IMG/VR virus record: IMGVR_UViG_3300025120_000503
Span: 1-25,006 of that record
DNA length: 25,006 nucleotides
From: a virus
Direction: 5' to 3' (one strand)
Under the pieces are notes generated by a model. It was given only the letters and a program-made list of their open reading frames with translations, was not told the DNA's origin and ran no database searches. Position numbers and translations under genes: made by a program. Below are positions 1-10,300 of the stretch, piece by piece (position 1 is the stretch's first letter; each line of letters opens with the position of its first letter).

Positions 1-2
1 CT

Positions 3-572
3 TTATCACCAGAATGGACTGCTGATACTGGTTTAGATACAGGTGTACCTGGAACTATAAGCGTACAAGTAAATAACCCACTAGGTCATGCTTTATATAC
101 TGATTACATAAGTAAGTTATTAGTAGCGCCTAGCACCACAGTATTAAACACTATTTTTGCAACATCAGCAACACCGTCAGGTTATGTACCATTTGAAGTA
201 GATCCTTCTGGTGGAAATATAGATTGTTTGAGTAGAATTTATAAATCTAGCCAAAGTATAACTAGTAATCCTACTTGGGGAACTGCTAAATTTATAAATG
301 ATGGAAAGGTGTTACCACCTATGACATGGGCTATGTTTGTCTATGATAAATGTAAGATAGTTGGTAAAGAAGCTCCTAAGTGGACTATCTCTAATACTAC
401 TAACTCATCCGTAGCTGATATATATTTTGAAAGCAAGTATCTAACATATCTTTTTAAAGACCCAGGAAAGTATATGATAACATTAGAACTTACTGATACG
501 AATGGGAATAAATATAAAAAAGGTAGAAATATCTTAAATATAAAAGAGATAGAAATATCTCAACAAATTTAA
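3..572 (+). CDS. C-terminal part of a phage structural protein with a PKD-like domain (5' end outside window)
   Basis: The frame is open from the first complete codon (base 3) to the TAA at 570-572, with no stop upstream, so this is the last 189 residues of a longer protein. An internal TTG at 228 could be read as a start, but the open frame before it makes that unlikely. The last 75 residues or so look like a PKD/Ig-type beta-sandwich: a W-x-I strand, then YLFKDPGKYMITLELTD, then NGNKYKKGRNILNI. That is the usual PKD ending, in which a glycine turn is followed by two beta strands and a conserved T-D. Such domains are common in phage tail and fibre proteins as carbohydrate-binding or spacer modules. 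The 213-aa structural gene follows after 13 nt. The tail or fibre role is inferred from the domain and neighbours, and the full protein cannot be judged here. Confidence 0.75.
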   Translation, partial: LSPEWTADTGLDTGVPGTISVQVNNPLGHALYTDYISKLLVAPSTTVLNTIFATSATPSGYVPFEVDPSGGNIDCLSRIYKSSQSITSNPTWGTAKFINDGKVLPPMTWAMFVYDKCKIVGKEAPKWTISNTTNSSVADIYFESKYLTYLFKDPGKYMITLELTDTNGNKYKKGRNILNIKEIEISQQI

Positions 573-585
573 AACAAATAATAAA

Positions 586-1227
586 ATGGCAATCAGCGTA
601 ACAGAAATTTTAGGAACCGATTCTTTATCAGGATCGAGGTTAGTTATTAATGATAACTTTAATGTTCTTGCTAGTGAAATTAATGCAATGGAAGTATATT
701 TTGCTCCAACTGCAGGTACGATCACTAATTTAAACAATCTTTCAACTGAAGCATTAAGAGTAGGTTTAAGCACTATTTTACTTGATATTAATGCTAGTAC
801 TTTTGATATTCTTACGAATGTTAAAATGACTGGTAATTTAAATATGACAGGTGGTGGTGTATTTAGAAATGACACAAACCCATCAACCCTTAATGATACT
901 TTAGCAGGAGGTGTGGCTATTGAAGTAGGAACTACTACAGCAATTCCACCTTATACAATTAATAGGTGTGGAAATACAGATATTACAACTGCATTAGATA
1001 TAACATTATATAGTGGAGTAATAGGACAAGAGATATTCTTTATATGTACCGAAGGAAGTGGTGATGTTATAATATCAGGTTATTTAGGTAATATGGTAAC
1101 TACCGGTACATTGGACAAAATTACTTTAAATGCAGTAGGTGAAAGTGTACATCTTTTAGCAATTGACAATGGATCAAACATTCCTGTTTGGTTTATCGTT
1201 GGTGGGACAGGGTATACTATATCATAA
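586..1227 (+). CDS. Tail/fibre-associated structural protein with shared N-terminal docking-like module
   Basis: This 213-aa protein has no signal peptide or membrane segment. Its first ~30 residues (MAISVTEILGTDSLSG, then an N-D-N-F-N motif and I-N-A-M-E) match in pattern the start of the 991-aa collagen-like fibre protein (MPITIKEIIASDTIS, then T-N-F-N-F). In phage fibre proteins this kind of start, a polar strand followed by an N-x-N-F helix, is often the part that sits in the baseplate or neck. Residues ~80-213 are beta-rich with many G, T, N and I residues (for example GNLNMTGGGVF), as expected of a fibre shaft or small trimeric head. The start ATG follows an A-rich leader with no Shine-Dalgarno. 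I do not recognise the family by name; a short fibre or fibre-adaptor role is inferred. Confidence 0.7.
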   Translation: MAISVTEILGTDSLSGSRLVINDNFNVLASEINAMEVYFAPTAGTITNLNNLSTEALRVGLSTILLDINASTFDILTNVKMTGNLNMTGGGVFRNDTNPSTLNDTLAGGVAIEVGTTTAIPPYTINRCGNTDITTALDITLYSGVIGQEIFFICTEGSGDVIISGYLGNMVTTGTLDKITLNAVGESVHLLAIDNGSNIPVWFIVGGTGYTIS

Positions 1228-1249
1228 TTAATTAAAGAAAAAACTATAC

Positions 1250-3364
1250 ATGGCAACAACGCCCTTAATCAGAACTCCACAAGCAGATGGGGGAACATTT
1301 TACACGTTCTCTTCTTCTGCTAAAGACTTATCTAGAACTCTCAATAATGATGAGCTTAAATTAGTCTTTTCTAAATTTGTGCTTCTTAATCTACCAGACA
1401 TGGATAGATTAGATCCAACTACATTTAGTGAGTATCAAAACTATATGCAGTTTGATACTATAGATGGTGCAATTTGGAGCGGTGGTTTAAAAGGTGATCC
1501 TAATGTTAATTTTACTGAAAGTCTTCAAAACTACGCGCTGAATTTAGAAGAACTTATAATTAGTGATTCAACATATGATAATACTACAAACCTAACTGTT
1601 ACTGAAAGAGTATTCTTTAAATGGCTTAAAGAAACTGGGGCAATGAGATTTAGAGAAGCTACTGTTTTAGAAAAAGCAGGTGGAATAACAGAACCTAGAT
1701 TTGTTGAGGAAGATGAAATGACTGCAGGTACGCGACAGTACAGAAGAGTAGTTAGATATATCGGTGAAATTGATATTGTAAATAATGTAGATAAAGCCGG
1801 AGAGGCATATACTGAATTGTATATTAATGTACCGACAGAGGTAGGTAGAACTCCTACTATCCTCTTTAATTCAATTTCTGATACGAATTATCAACCGTCA
1901 TTAAAAATACAAGGTACAAGTGAGTATATAATGGGAAGAAACACTGCGACGGTACACCCGCAAGGTTTAGATATTTTAGCTTGGTATGATTATGATCAAC
2001 CTTTAGAAGGTGGTGGCCCTGCAGGTTATACTGATCCTAATGCAAACTGGATGGATGAATCAACCCCTCCTAATACCGTTGATGCTTACTTCACAGAACC
2101 AAATTCATTTACAAGTGTTCTTAATGCTAATATCAGAAAATACAAAGCAGATTATGATAACCCTCCTGGGTTTAATGATTCTGCTTATGTAAGAAGTGAA
2201 TTAGATGGTATTAGTGTAGATTTTAATGCTAATGACTATCAACAAATTGTACAAGATCCAACAATAAGTACTATCCCGCAATTTAATGGAACTGACTTAG
2301 CTGAATCATTTGAATTTAATGCAGTCCTAGTTTATTATGACATGGTAGACTTAAGTGATTCAAGTAAAACTAAAACAAACTTATACGGTATCTTAATCTT
2401 AGATAATATAACACCCACAACAGATGGTGGTTATATTCAAAGATATCCAAAATATAAACCTAATCTTACGACTGGGCAAAACGGTAACAGTTATGGATTT
2501 AAAATTAATCTAAGGTTTGATGCATCACCAGGAACTGCTGGTATTGATACTATTGTAAATGATTATAATACATTCTCAATGGGATTGTTTTCAGATGCAT
2601 CGGCTCAACTACAGGCATCTGCTCAAATATTCCAAAGACAACAATTGGAAATAGCTGATATTGAATTAAGACTAGCTGCTGTAGAAAATACTCTTAACTC
2701 TGTTAGTACATCTGCATTTTTGCAAACTCAGATTAATAACCTACAGTCGCAAATTGATAATGCCTCTCTTGCATTTGCAAGTAGTACTACATTACTAGAT
2801 TTGATTGCTAAAAACTCTGATGAAATACAGGCATTGGCAAATGGTGAAGTTGCTACTACTTTACAATATAATACAGAGGTAGTTAGGCAAGGTACAGGAA
2901 TTACAGTTAATACAAATACACCTAACCAAATACATATTTCTAATAATGTCCAGGCCTATAATTTAATGGTAACAATAGATAGTAATGATGTTCAAATCAC
3001 AACTACTAATCCACTAAACTTAAATGTAGTAAACCCTAGTGTATTTGTAGATTTAGGTACTTATACAAATATGCTAAGATTAGATACGATTAATCAAGCA
3101 AATGGTGACTTAGACATTTATATAGATGATACGGATGTTCAGTGGAGAACTGGTCAGACTGTAAGATTAACTTTTAATAATGTCCTATTAATAGGATCAA
3201 GAAATATAAAAATATACACTGATGCGCCAAGTAGACTTAACACAGGATCTTTTGGTAAATTAGCTGCAACTATACCTAATGCAAAATTAAGTAGTATTCC
3301 AATCATTGATCTGATTTGTACAGAGCAAGGTGTACTGAATTTTGTATATGACTGTGTTAAATAA
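1250..3364 (+). CDS. Phage virion structural protein with central coiled coil (704 aa)
   Basis: The 704-aa protein lies in the structural cluster, 22 nt after the previous gene and 23 nt before the next. Residues 1-120 are mixed helix and strand (TPLIRTPQADGGTFYTFSSS, then a helical F-S-K-F-V-L-L-N-L-P segment). Residues ~120-445 form a long globular beta-rich part. Residues ~448-528 are a heptad-type coiled coil (QRQQLEIADIELRLAAVENT, later LQTQINNLQSQIDNA), probably trimeric. Residues ~540-704 are a beta-rich C-terminal domain. An N-terminal platform, coiled coil and C-terminal head is typical of baseplate or fibre-connector proteins. I cannot map it to a particular T4 baseplate gene. A short frame-shifted ORF inside it (2010-2192) is a shadow. 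Structural role likely, exact position in the tail unknown. Confidence 0.75.
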   Translation: MATTPLIRTPQADGGTFYTFSSSAKDLSRTLNNDELKLVFSKFVLLNLPDMDRLDPTTFSEYQNYMQFDTIDGAIWSGGLKGDPNVNFTESLQNYALNLEELIISDSTYDNTTNLTVTERVFFKWLKETGAMRFREATVLEKAGGITEPRFVEEDEMTAGTRQYRRVVRYIGEIDIVNNVDKAGEAYTELYINVPTEVGRTPTILFNSISDTNYQPSLKIQGTSEYIMGRNTATVHPQGLDILAWYDYDQPLEGGGPAGYTDPNANWMDESTPPNTVDAYFTEPNSFTSVLNANIRKYKADYDNPPGFNDSAYVRSELDGISVDFNANDYQQIVQDPTISTIPQFNGTDLAESFEFNAVLVYYDMVDLSDSSKTKTNLYGILILDNITPTTDGGYIQRYPKYKPNLTTGQNGNSYGFKINLRFDASPGTAGIDTIVNDYNTFSMGLFSDASAQLQASAQIFQRQQLEIADIELRLAAVENTLNSVSTSAFLQTQINNLQSQIDNASLAFASSTTLLDLIAKNSDEIQALANGEVATTLQYNTEVVRQGTGITVNTNTPNQIHISNNVQAYNLMVTIDSNDVQITTTNPLNLNVVNPSVFVDLGTYTNMLRLDTINQANGDLDIYIDDTDVQWRTGQTVRLTFNNVLLIGSRNIKIYTDAPSRLNTGSFGKLAATIPNAKLSSIPIIDLICTEQGVLNFVYDCVK

Positions 3365-3387
3365 ATAATAAAATTGAAACCTAGATA

Positions 3388-6300
3388 ATGGCTGAAAATA
3401 ATTCAATACAAACAATGCTACCAGAATTGTTAAGACTCTTTAACAATTCACTGGAGAGCTTTGAGAAAGTTAATCAAGCAATTACATCAAGTAGAGAATC
3501 TGTAACTGTTAACATTCAGAATAATGATGGAACAAATTCTAGGATTACTATACCAAGTTTTGGATTTCTTAAGAATTCGGTTGATAGATTAAATACAAAC
3601 ATTAATACTCTTACTAATTTTAATGATGGTGATAGTTCTATAAGATTATCAGATGGTACATTTAGAAAATTAGTTTTAGCTAAATTACCAGTAGAAGCAC
3701 AAGACTTAACTTCATTGAATTCTATTAATGAATTTGATATTAAACCAAACTGGTTTTTTGAAGAATTAATTAATCCGCTACTTTATGTATCTTTTGATAT
3801 TACAGGACAGGCTCCTATTGATACTGAAAGATCTATTGTACAAAGATATATTTTAGACACGAATAGCCAAAGTAAAATTAACTTTTTTGAAAATAATTAT
3901 CTTGGTAATGCTAATATTGATTATAATAATTTTTTACAGGAAATTGTAGAAAAAAATATAGCTTATGTATTAGATGAAGCTGTTGTAGATTTACCACCAA
4001 GAGACAAGAGATTTTCTGGTAACTTTAGTGTAATTAGAATTGGAGAAGAAAGTATAACAGAAACTGTTAATGGTGTTGAGCAAACAACCGTTCAAAAATT
4101 ATATAAATTAAACAAAATATTTTATACAGATTCAGAGGCTGATTTTGCTGATACCGTACAACTTAAAGTAGGTGATAGTTTAGAAGTAGTATCAACACCA
4201 ATTGATACACGATATACTGTAACACAAATTGATAGTAGCACAAACTCTATTACAGTAAGATTGCAAGAAGGTTCTAGGACAATAAGTATTGGGGCTGATG
4301 TTTTAAAAATAGGATCTTTATTAAGTAATTCAGTAGAGGTAGATGTTACTGTAGGCTTTAATGAAAGGTGTGTAACATTTATTAAACCTATTGATCCAGA
4401 TTCAAAAATACCTGCAGTTAATTGGTCACCAGGAAGTGGTTTTTATACAAATGATTTAACAACTATTAATTCTGCAGGAACTGCACAAACCTTAGCTGAA
4501 TATTACCAACAGAACGCAGTTGATTTTGGTAGATACTTATTATCATTTGCACAAGACAAGATGCCAACAAGCAGAGAAGGTTTAACTCCTAATGCTCCAG
4601 TGTTATCACCTAATGATTTTACAGTATCACTGATAAATGGACAGGTTAGTAATTCAGATGCAGTTGTTCAATTACAAGATTTAAATAATCAAAAGAATAC
4701 TATACAATCTACATTATCCGAGCTTGATGTATCAATTGCTCAAAGTAGAACTAAAATACAAACAACTAATTATACTACTGAGGTTGAAAGAGATGCAGAC
4801 AAAAATGCATTACAAGGTTTAATCACCGAGCGAGCTTCACAAGCTAAATTATATTCATCTGTAGTAACAGAAATAGATGCATCTTCAAAAGACAATTCAG
4901 TAAGTAGTGTAAGCCCTAAGTACAGAGTAAGAGGTTTTTGGGCAATGCCTGAAGAAAAATCATCACCTGCAACTGGTGTACAGGATATTATTAAATTTAA
5001 ATACAGATATAGATATCTTTCAGCTGACGGCGCAGCCAATCCAGTTAATCAATTTACATATACAGATGGCAGTGGAACAAGCCAAGGTGCATTTTCTAAC
5101 TATGTAATTGTAGATAGCGTATTAAGACCGAGAACAAAAAACAATATAACAGGATTATATGAGTGGGCCGCATTAGACGATGATAACGCCGATTCAGTAA
5201 ATATTAATCAATTGGATATTCCAATTAGAAAAGGTGAACAAGTAGAAATAGAAGTAAAATCTATTTCTGAAGCAGGGTGGCCATCTAATCCATTAGAAAG
5301 TGAATACAGTACAGCAGTACGAGTAGAATTTCCGGCAGACCTAAGTTCGGATAGCGCTATCGAAGCGATATTGGCACAGAACCGAGAAGACTTAGCATTA
5401 GTTTCATTAAATGAAAATTTAGAATCTATTGGGTTGCCTACTCACTTAAGCAGTTCTTTTACTGCTAATGAAACATACTTTGCTCATTCATCTCCGGTAA
5501 TTGCATCTGGTTTTTTATCAGAAAATCAAACACCAATTGATTTATTTACTAAGTTAACAGAAATGCAAAATCAATTAAATTTATTTTCTGAAATATTAAG
5601 TAATTCACAAGGTGAAATTTCTACAACGCTAGTCGATGATACTGGTAATACTTTTAATTTAAGAAGAAATTCAACAACAAAAATCTTTGCGGGATTTTAT
5701 GGCCAAGAAGTTAAAGGATTAGATGATCCTAGAGGCGCAGTTGTATCTAAAACATATTTTATTAATATTGCAAATACTTCACAAACTGCATTACAATTAA
5801 TAGCTAGAATTACAGGTAGCCGATCAAGAATGGTAAAGCAATCTGAAAATCCAGCATCTTATGCGATTAATGTAGGTGATTTAATAAATGGTGCTACTAT
5901 TTTACCAGCTACATATTCATGGCTAGACAATAGTGCTGTAAACCAATCAGATAATAGATCCACATTTAGGGCAGACGATACTGATTATAATACAATTAGA
6001 AAATATGATTTAACTCCAATTTTATTGACTAACCCTGATGTTACTGCTAGTACACAGTATGGACAAATGGTATCTATACCACCGTTTCAATCATCACAAA
6101 ATAAGAATCAATTTTTATATAGTAGATTTTCTGATGTATCAGCAGAAGGTAATTTTTATAGTTATACTAACTCTAGTTCAGATTATACATTTAATTTAGA
6201 TACTCTTGAAAATTTTTACAGCGCGGCTGCTAATTCAGGTGCAGCCTCACCTACTACTGAATTTATATGGGGTGGTGGATTTTTAGATACTGGGTTGCCA

Positions 6301-7275
6301 ACTACTAGCCCTGGGTATCCTGCTTCTGATAATGTGGTTCAAGTATCAATTGCTCATCCATTTTTAATTAATTATACTGCATATAGAGATGCTTATGTAG
6401 CTTTAACTGGTGATGCTAACACTTTACCTGTGAATGTCCCAACTGGTGGAATAGATTGTTCAAATGCAGGTAATGGAACAGGTGCTGTATTATTTAGACA
6501 ATCTAAATTTGCACCAATTACATCAGATACAAAATATGGAAAACAACAAGGGATATATTTAAATGAAAATGTTACTGATTTATATAATTTAGCCACAGGT
6601 AGTGGTGGTGTTACACAATTAGTAGTGCCATTTGATAGCGGGCAAACTTTAGAAGCTAGCCCATCATTATCATCTGCTGCATTAGCAAACTTATGGGATG
6701 TAACTGCTGCAGGTTATATTACAGGTGGTTATAGTAGAAATGCTAAAAACTCATATGAAGGTTTTGACCAATATACATTAGGTAAACAGTCATGCGGTAG
6801 TTATTTGTTTATTTCATCTGATAACCATCTAAATATTCAAGTAGATGGTGATTCAATTCAATCACGAGAAATTATATCATTCGGACAACAGAATGCAATT
6901 AGTATACCAATAGTTTATCAATACAGAATGACCGACTATTTTGGAACTGTCTCAGGTAGTGGTTTAGGAAATGTTGGCGGTGATTCTACTGGGTCTACTG
7001 TAAATCTTACTTATGCGAAAAGAATAGGATTTGACATATACCCAAATAATTCTGATGTGGTTCAATTTGATATTGAATTTTCTGCAAAATATAGATCTGA
7101 TAGGTTAACACTAGATGTATTCCCTAAAGCAACCGTTACCAAAGGATTAAATGATTTAGAAAAAGTAGTTTCAGGATTAAGACCAACACTAACACAAACT
7201 AGCGTATCCCGCGGAAGCGGAGGTGGTGGTGGCCGTAGCGGTGGGCAAACTTTTATTGGGGAAGCTACCTTTTAA
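3388..7275 (+). CDS. Giant tail/baseplate structural protein with FN3-like domain (1295 aa)
   Basis: At 1295 aa it exceeds T4 gp7 (about 1030 aa), the largest T4 baseplate wedge protein. No signal peptide or membrane span is visible. Residues ~1-110 are helical (MLPELLRLFNNSLESFEK). Residues ~425-500 are a coiled coil (VVQLQDLNNQKNTIQSTLSE). Residues ~509-650 resemble a fibronectin-III-like domain: YRVRGFWAMPE, a K-Y-R-Y-R-Y strand, then GEQVEIEVKSISEAGWPSNP and STAVRVEF. This is the strand pattern seen in phage host-specificity proteins and baseplate hubs. The C-terminal half is beta-rich. The last 22 residues begin with a glycine/serine stretch (SRGSGGGGGRSGG) that could be a flexible tail. 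It is followed by a comparably large gene, as expected of a baseplate wedge cluster. Wedge identity is inferred only. Confidence 0.7.
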   Translation: MAENNSIQTMLPELLRLFNNSLESFEKVNQAITSSRESVTVNIQNNDGTNSRITIPSFGFLKNSVDRLNTNINTLTNFNDGDSSIRLSDGTFRKLVLAKLPVEAQDLTSLNSINEFDIKPNWFFEELINPLLYVSFDITGQAPIDTERSIVQRYILDTNSQSKINFFENNYLGNANIDYNNFLQEIVEKNIAYVLDEAVVDLPPRDKRFSGNFSVIRIGEESITETVNGVEQTTVQKLYKLNKIFYTDSEADFADTVQLKVGDSLEVVSTPIDTRYTVTQIDSSTNSITVRLQEGSRTISIGADVLKIGSLLSNSVEVDVTVGFNERCVTFIKPIDPDSKIPAVNWSPGSGFYTNDLTTINSAGTAQTLAEYYQQNAVDFGRYLLSFAQDKMPTSREGLTPNAPVLSPNDFTVSLINGQVSNSDAVVQLQDLNNQKNTIQSTLSELDVSIAQSRTKIQTTNYTTEVERDADKNALQGLITERASQAKLYSSVVTEIDASSKDNSVSSVSPKYRVRGFWAMPEEKSSPATGVQDIIKFKYRYRYLSADGAANPVNQFTYTDGSGTSQGAFSNYVIVDSVLRPRTKNNITGLYEWAALDDDNADSVNINQLDIPIRKGEQVEIEVKSISEAGWPSNPLESEYSTAVRVEFPADLSSDSAIEAILAQNREDLALVSLNENLESIGLPTHLSSSFTANETYFAHSSPVIASGFLSENQTPIDLFTKLTEMQNQLNLFSEILSNSQGEISTTLVDDTGNTFNLRRNSTTKIFAGFYGQEVKGLDDPRGAVVSKTYFINIANTSQTALQLIARITGSRSRMVKQSENPASYAINVGDLINGATILPATYSWLDNSAVNQSDNRSTFRADDTDYNTIRKYDLTPILLTNPDVTASTQYGQMVSIPPFQSSQNKNQFLYSRFSDVSAEGNFYSYTNSSSDYTFNLDTLENFYSAAANSGAASPTTEFIWGGGFLDTGLPTTSPGYPASDNVVQVSIAHPFLINYTAYRDAYVALTGDANTLPVNVPTGGIDCSNAGNGTGAVLFRQSKFAPITSDTKYGKQQGIYLNENVTDLYNLATGSGGVTQLVVPFDSGQTLEASPSLSSAALANLWDVTAAGYITGGYSRNAKNSYEGFDQYTLGKQSCGSYLFISSDNHLNIQVDGDSIQSREIISFGQQNAISIPIVYQYRMTDYFGTVSGSGLGNVGGDSTGSTVNLTYAKRIGFDIYPNNSDVVQFDIEFSAKYRSDRLTLDVFPKATVTKGLNDLEKVVSGLRPTLTQTSVSRGSGGGGGRSGGQTFIGEATF

Positions 7276-7296
7276 TTGATCCATGTCTTTTAGTGA

Positions 7297-7304
7297 ATAT
7301 ATAA
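7297..7304 (+). promoter_or_regulatory. Candidate phage promoter element ATATATAA
   Basis: ATATATAA followed by an A-run begins 24 nt before the ATG at 7321. The same octamer lies 25 nt before the 118-aa gene (19007), 27 nt before the gene at 24827, and once in the gp32 leader. T4-type late promoters are a single AT-rich -10 box (TATAAATA) with no -35. Spacing and recurrence fit that model, but the genome is AT-rich and no transcript data are available. Confidence 0.35.
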
Positions 7305-7320
7305 AAAAAGTAAAAGATAA

Positions 7321-10300
7321 ATGGCCGAAAACTTATTCGATAAAGCATCATACAGTTTAGTTAGAACTAACCCTAAGTTAACAGGTAATGTTAAGATAGT
7401 GTCAGATGGTACTGATATTTACTTAGAATCATTTAGCGCAAATACCAGACTCTCTTCTCAGAAATTTAAAGCATTTAAAGTTAATGGGTCTGATACCTAT
7501 GACCAAGATGTTTTTAGATTTTTTGATTTTGGAAAATTTCCATTAGAATCTGCATATGAAATATTTCAGGAATATGAAGATACTGCAGTGCTATCTAATT
7601 ATAGGAATCAATATGAAATGTTTTATTGTGCAGGAACTAGATCAATTGCATCCGAAAGCTACCCACAGTCTTTAGGAACATTAGCTCCGCTTTGGTTAAA
7701 TGAACAAATACCTAATTACTTTGTAATTTTTAGATTAGATAATCCTGCAGCTGTTAATAATTTTAGAGCTGAAACGGAAAATGCTAATACTCAAGATGCG
7801 CAAACATCAGCAAAGTTTAGTAAAAATGTATTAGAGAATTGTACAGCAATTAAAACATTTGATTTAACTGAAGGGACTGCACTGGGATCTTATATTAGGA
7901 ATTATAGAAATCAAGAAACTTTCCCTGAAGTCCCTCTTAATATAACATGGAGAAAGGACGAGCCTATTCTATGGAATGGTATATCTTATAAGAGTGGTGG
8001 TTTTACAAGTGCTGGAAATTTTGCTTATAAAGATATGATTGTTAAAGATTCTACAATTATACAAGATGAGTATTTATTTACGCAAGGGTTTCAAAATAAT
8101 GGTATTCTTTTAGCTAATTTATTAAACTTAGAATTTTTATTTGATGATCCTACTGCTGATGATTATTCAATTAATCGATATTTTGGTATGTATGTTAATG
8201 ATATAGAGGAAGGGCAGTTTGATATATCAGGCGAAGCATTTTTTAAAGGAACTTCAGCAGAAAAAACTCAACAACCTACAATAACAACAGTAGATGAAGT
8301 TTCTCAATATCTAAATACTCCATTTAAATTAACTAATGAAAATGGTATTTTATTATACTTAGACCCACTAAAAACAGAAGCTATTACTGGAGTACCAACA
8401 CCGGCTAGAGTTAATGAAGTTGAGTCTATTTTTTATGTAAAAGATAAAGAAGATGATTTTCATACTATTAAGAAAGGGTCTACTTGGGATACTGATCAAA
8501 TAAGATTGTTTGATACTGAAGTAGACATATCTTTATTTACAGGTTATAAAGAACCTGATACTTTTGCTAATGCAAGTATTATAAATCGTGCAGGTGTTGC
8601 ACAAATGTATATAAAGGTATTAGATAATGTACAAGAAGGTTCCAAAATATCTTTCTATGATGGTGTAGGTTTTACTGGATCAATTTTTGCCGATAGCACA
8701 ATGGCTCCAGTTGTTGGTAAAAGCTTTGAGCGTTTTTATAATCCTAATGGTACATTACAAGAAGTTGCCCAGTCTATAACTTCAGCTATTAATAAAGGTA
8801 TAAATGAAAATGATAGATTTTTTGTCGCTTCATATAATGACACAACAGTGTATGTTAAATCCAGATTTAGTGGTACTCGGTTTAATAGAATAGGGTTTGA
8901 AATGGATATTCAATTTCCAGAACAATTTAACCAATTAGAAACATATCCAATAACATCATTAGCAGATCCTTCTAAAAAGTTTGTTGGTGGAAATGATACT
9001 AAGAATAGTTTACTAAAAGTTACTTTAGGCGATCAAGATAGATTTGAAAAAGGTAATTTTGTTCAGACTACTGGCGGGTACGCAACTATTGGTGATTGGG
9101 TGCCTTATACTGACGAACCTATATATGATGGGTTTGATCGGATTATAGGTTACACTGATATTAATAAGTATGCAATCATTACATGTAATGATAATCAGAT
9201 TATGATTACTAGATCTAATCAAGTAGCTCTATATTCAGATTATAAACCTTCTTTTGGTAGATTTTCATTTTTTGAAGTTAGAGATTTTGATTTTGATTTT
9301 TATAGTACATTATATAGTAAAGAAGGTGAATTGGCTTTTGAAGAAGCTGAATATAATCAACTCGCAAGCAACGCAGTTCCTCCGTTTACTATAAACGATT
9401 ATGTAGGTGTAAGCAAAAATCCACAAATTAGAAATTTTTATGATAATGGTGGTTTTTATAATCTTATAGGATTACTTAATGATGCTGAAGATCAAAATCC
9501 TAATGATGAATATGTTAAGAGTGAGTATATTAGACTAGAAGAAAACTTTTTAACATCACAAGCTGCTATTTCTAGGATTGCACCTTATATAAATAAATGG
9601 GCATGGGTTAACGATGGAAAGGATGTAAGAAATCATCCTTATAGATTAGATGTAAATGAAGCATTTGGTTTAAATAATTTTGCGCCATCTAAATGGGACA
9701 AATCACAAGAAGCTAGTGGATATACTCATGAATGGTATTACTTATCGCAATTTCCTGAATATTTTACAAATGATGCAATTGAGAATTCATGGAGTTATAG
9801 CGTTAATTCACCAGTTGATAACACACCAGCTAATATAATTACTGGGCAATCATTAGTACTTGGTACATTTCAGGATGTAACTAAAAATTACTTTAATGAT
9901 TATTTTGTTGTACAAAAATTTGATTTTGGTGGTGGTCAAATTGTAGAAATTGATAGACAATTAAGATATGGTAGGTTTGATGGTGGGAATGAAAAGAATT
10001 TTTCGCAGACATTCTTGAGAGGTGTTAGAGTTATAGCAAAAGCAAAAGCAAAGGGTAATGAAAAACCTAACTTTGATGCAAGATCATTAGCCTATGTACA
10101 AAATGGTGAATTTAATGATTATAGATTTTCTGTTATGATGGTTCCTAATTTACCAAACAAGCCGGAATTTGAAATTAAATTTATAAAGAACGAAAAATGG
10201 AAAACTGTAGTAATGTTAATTTCTATTAACTATGCAGTAGAATGTTTAAATGATAAGACTAAATCTATTATAGATAGGACTAGCTTATATTCATTAAATA

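Noticed and set aside
2010-2192. Short + strand ORF inside the 704-aa gene
   Set aside because: Lies wholly within a strong CDS in another frame, with low-complexity L/M/I-rich translation.
7283-7360. A 25-codon ORF (MSFSEYIKKVKDKW...) overlapping the start of the 1570-aa gene
   Set aside because: It has a plausible N-terminus and overlaps the ATATATAA element, but it is very short, ends inside the next gene and has no support beyond the start codon.
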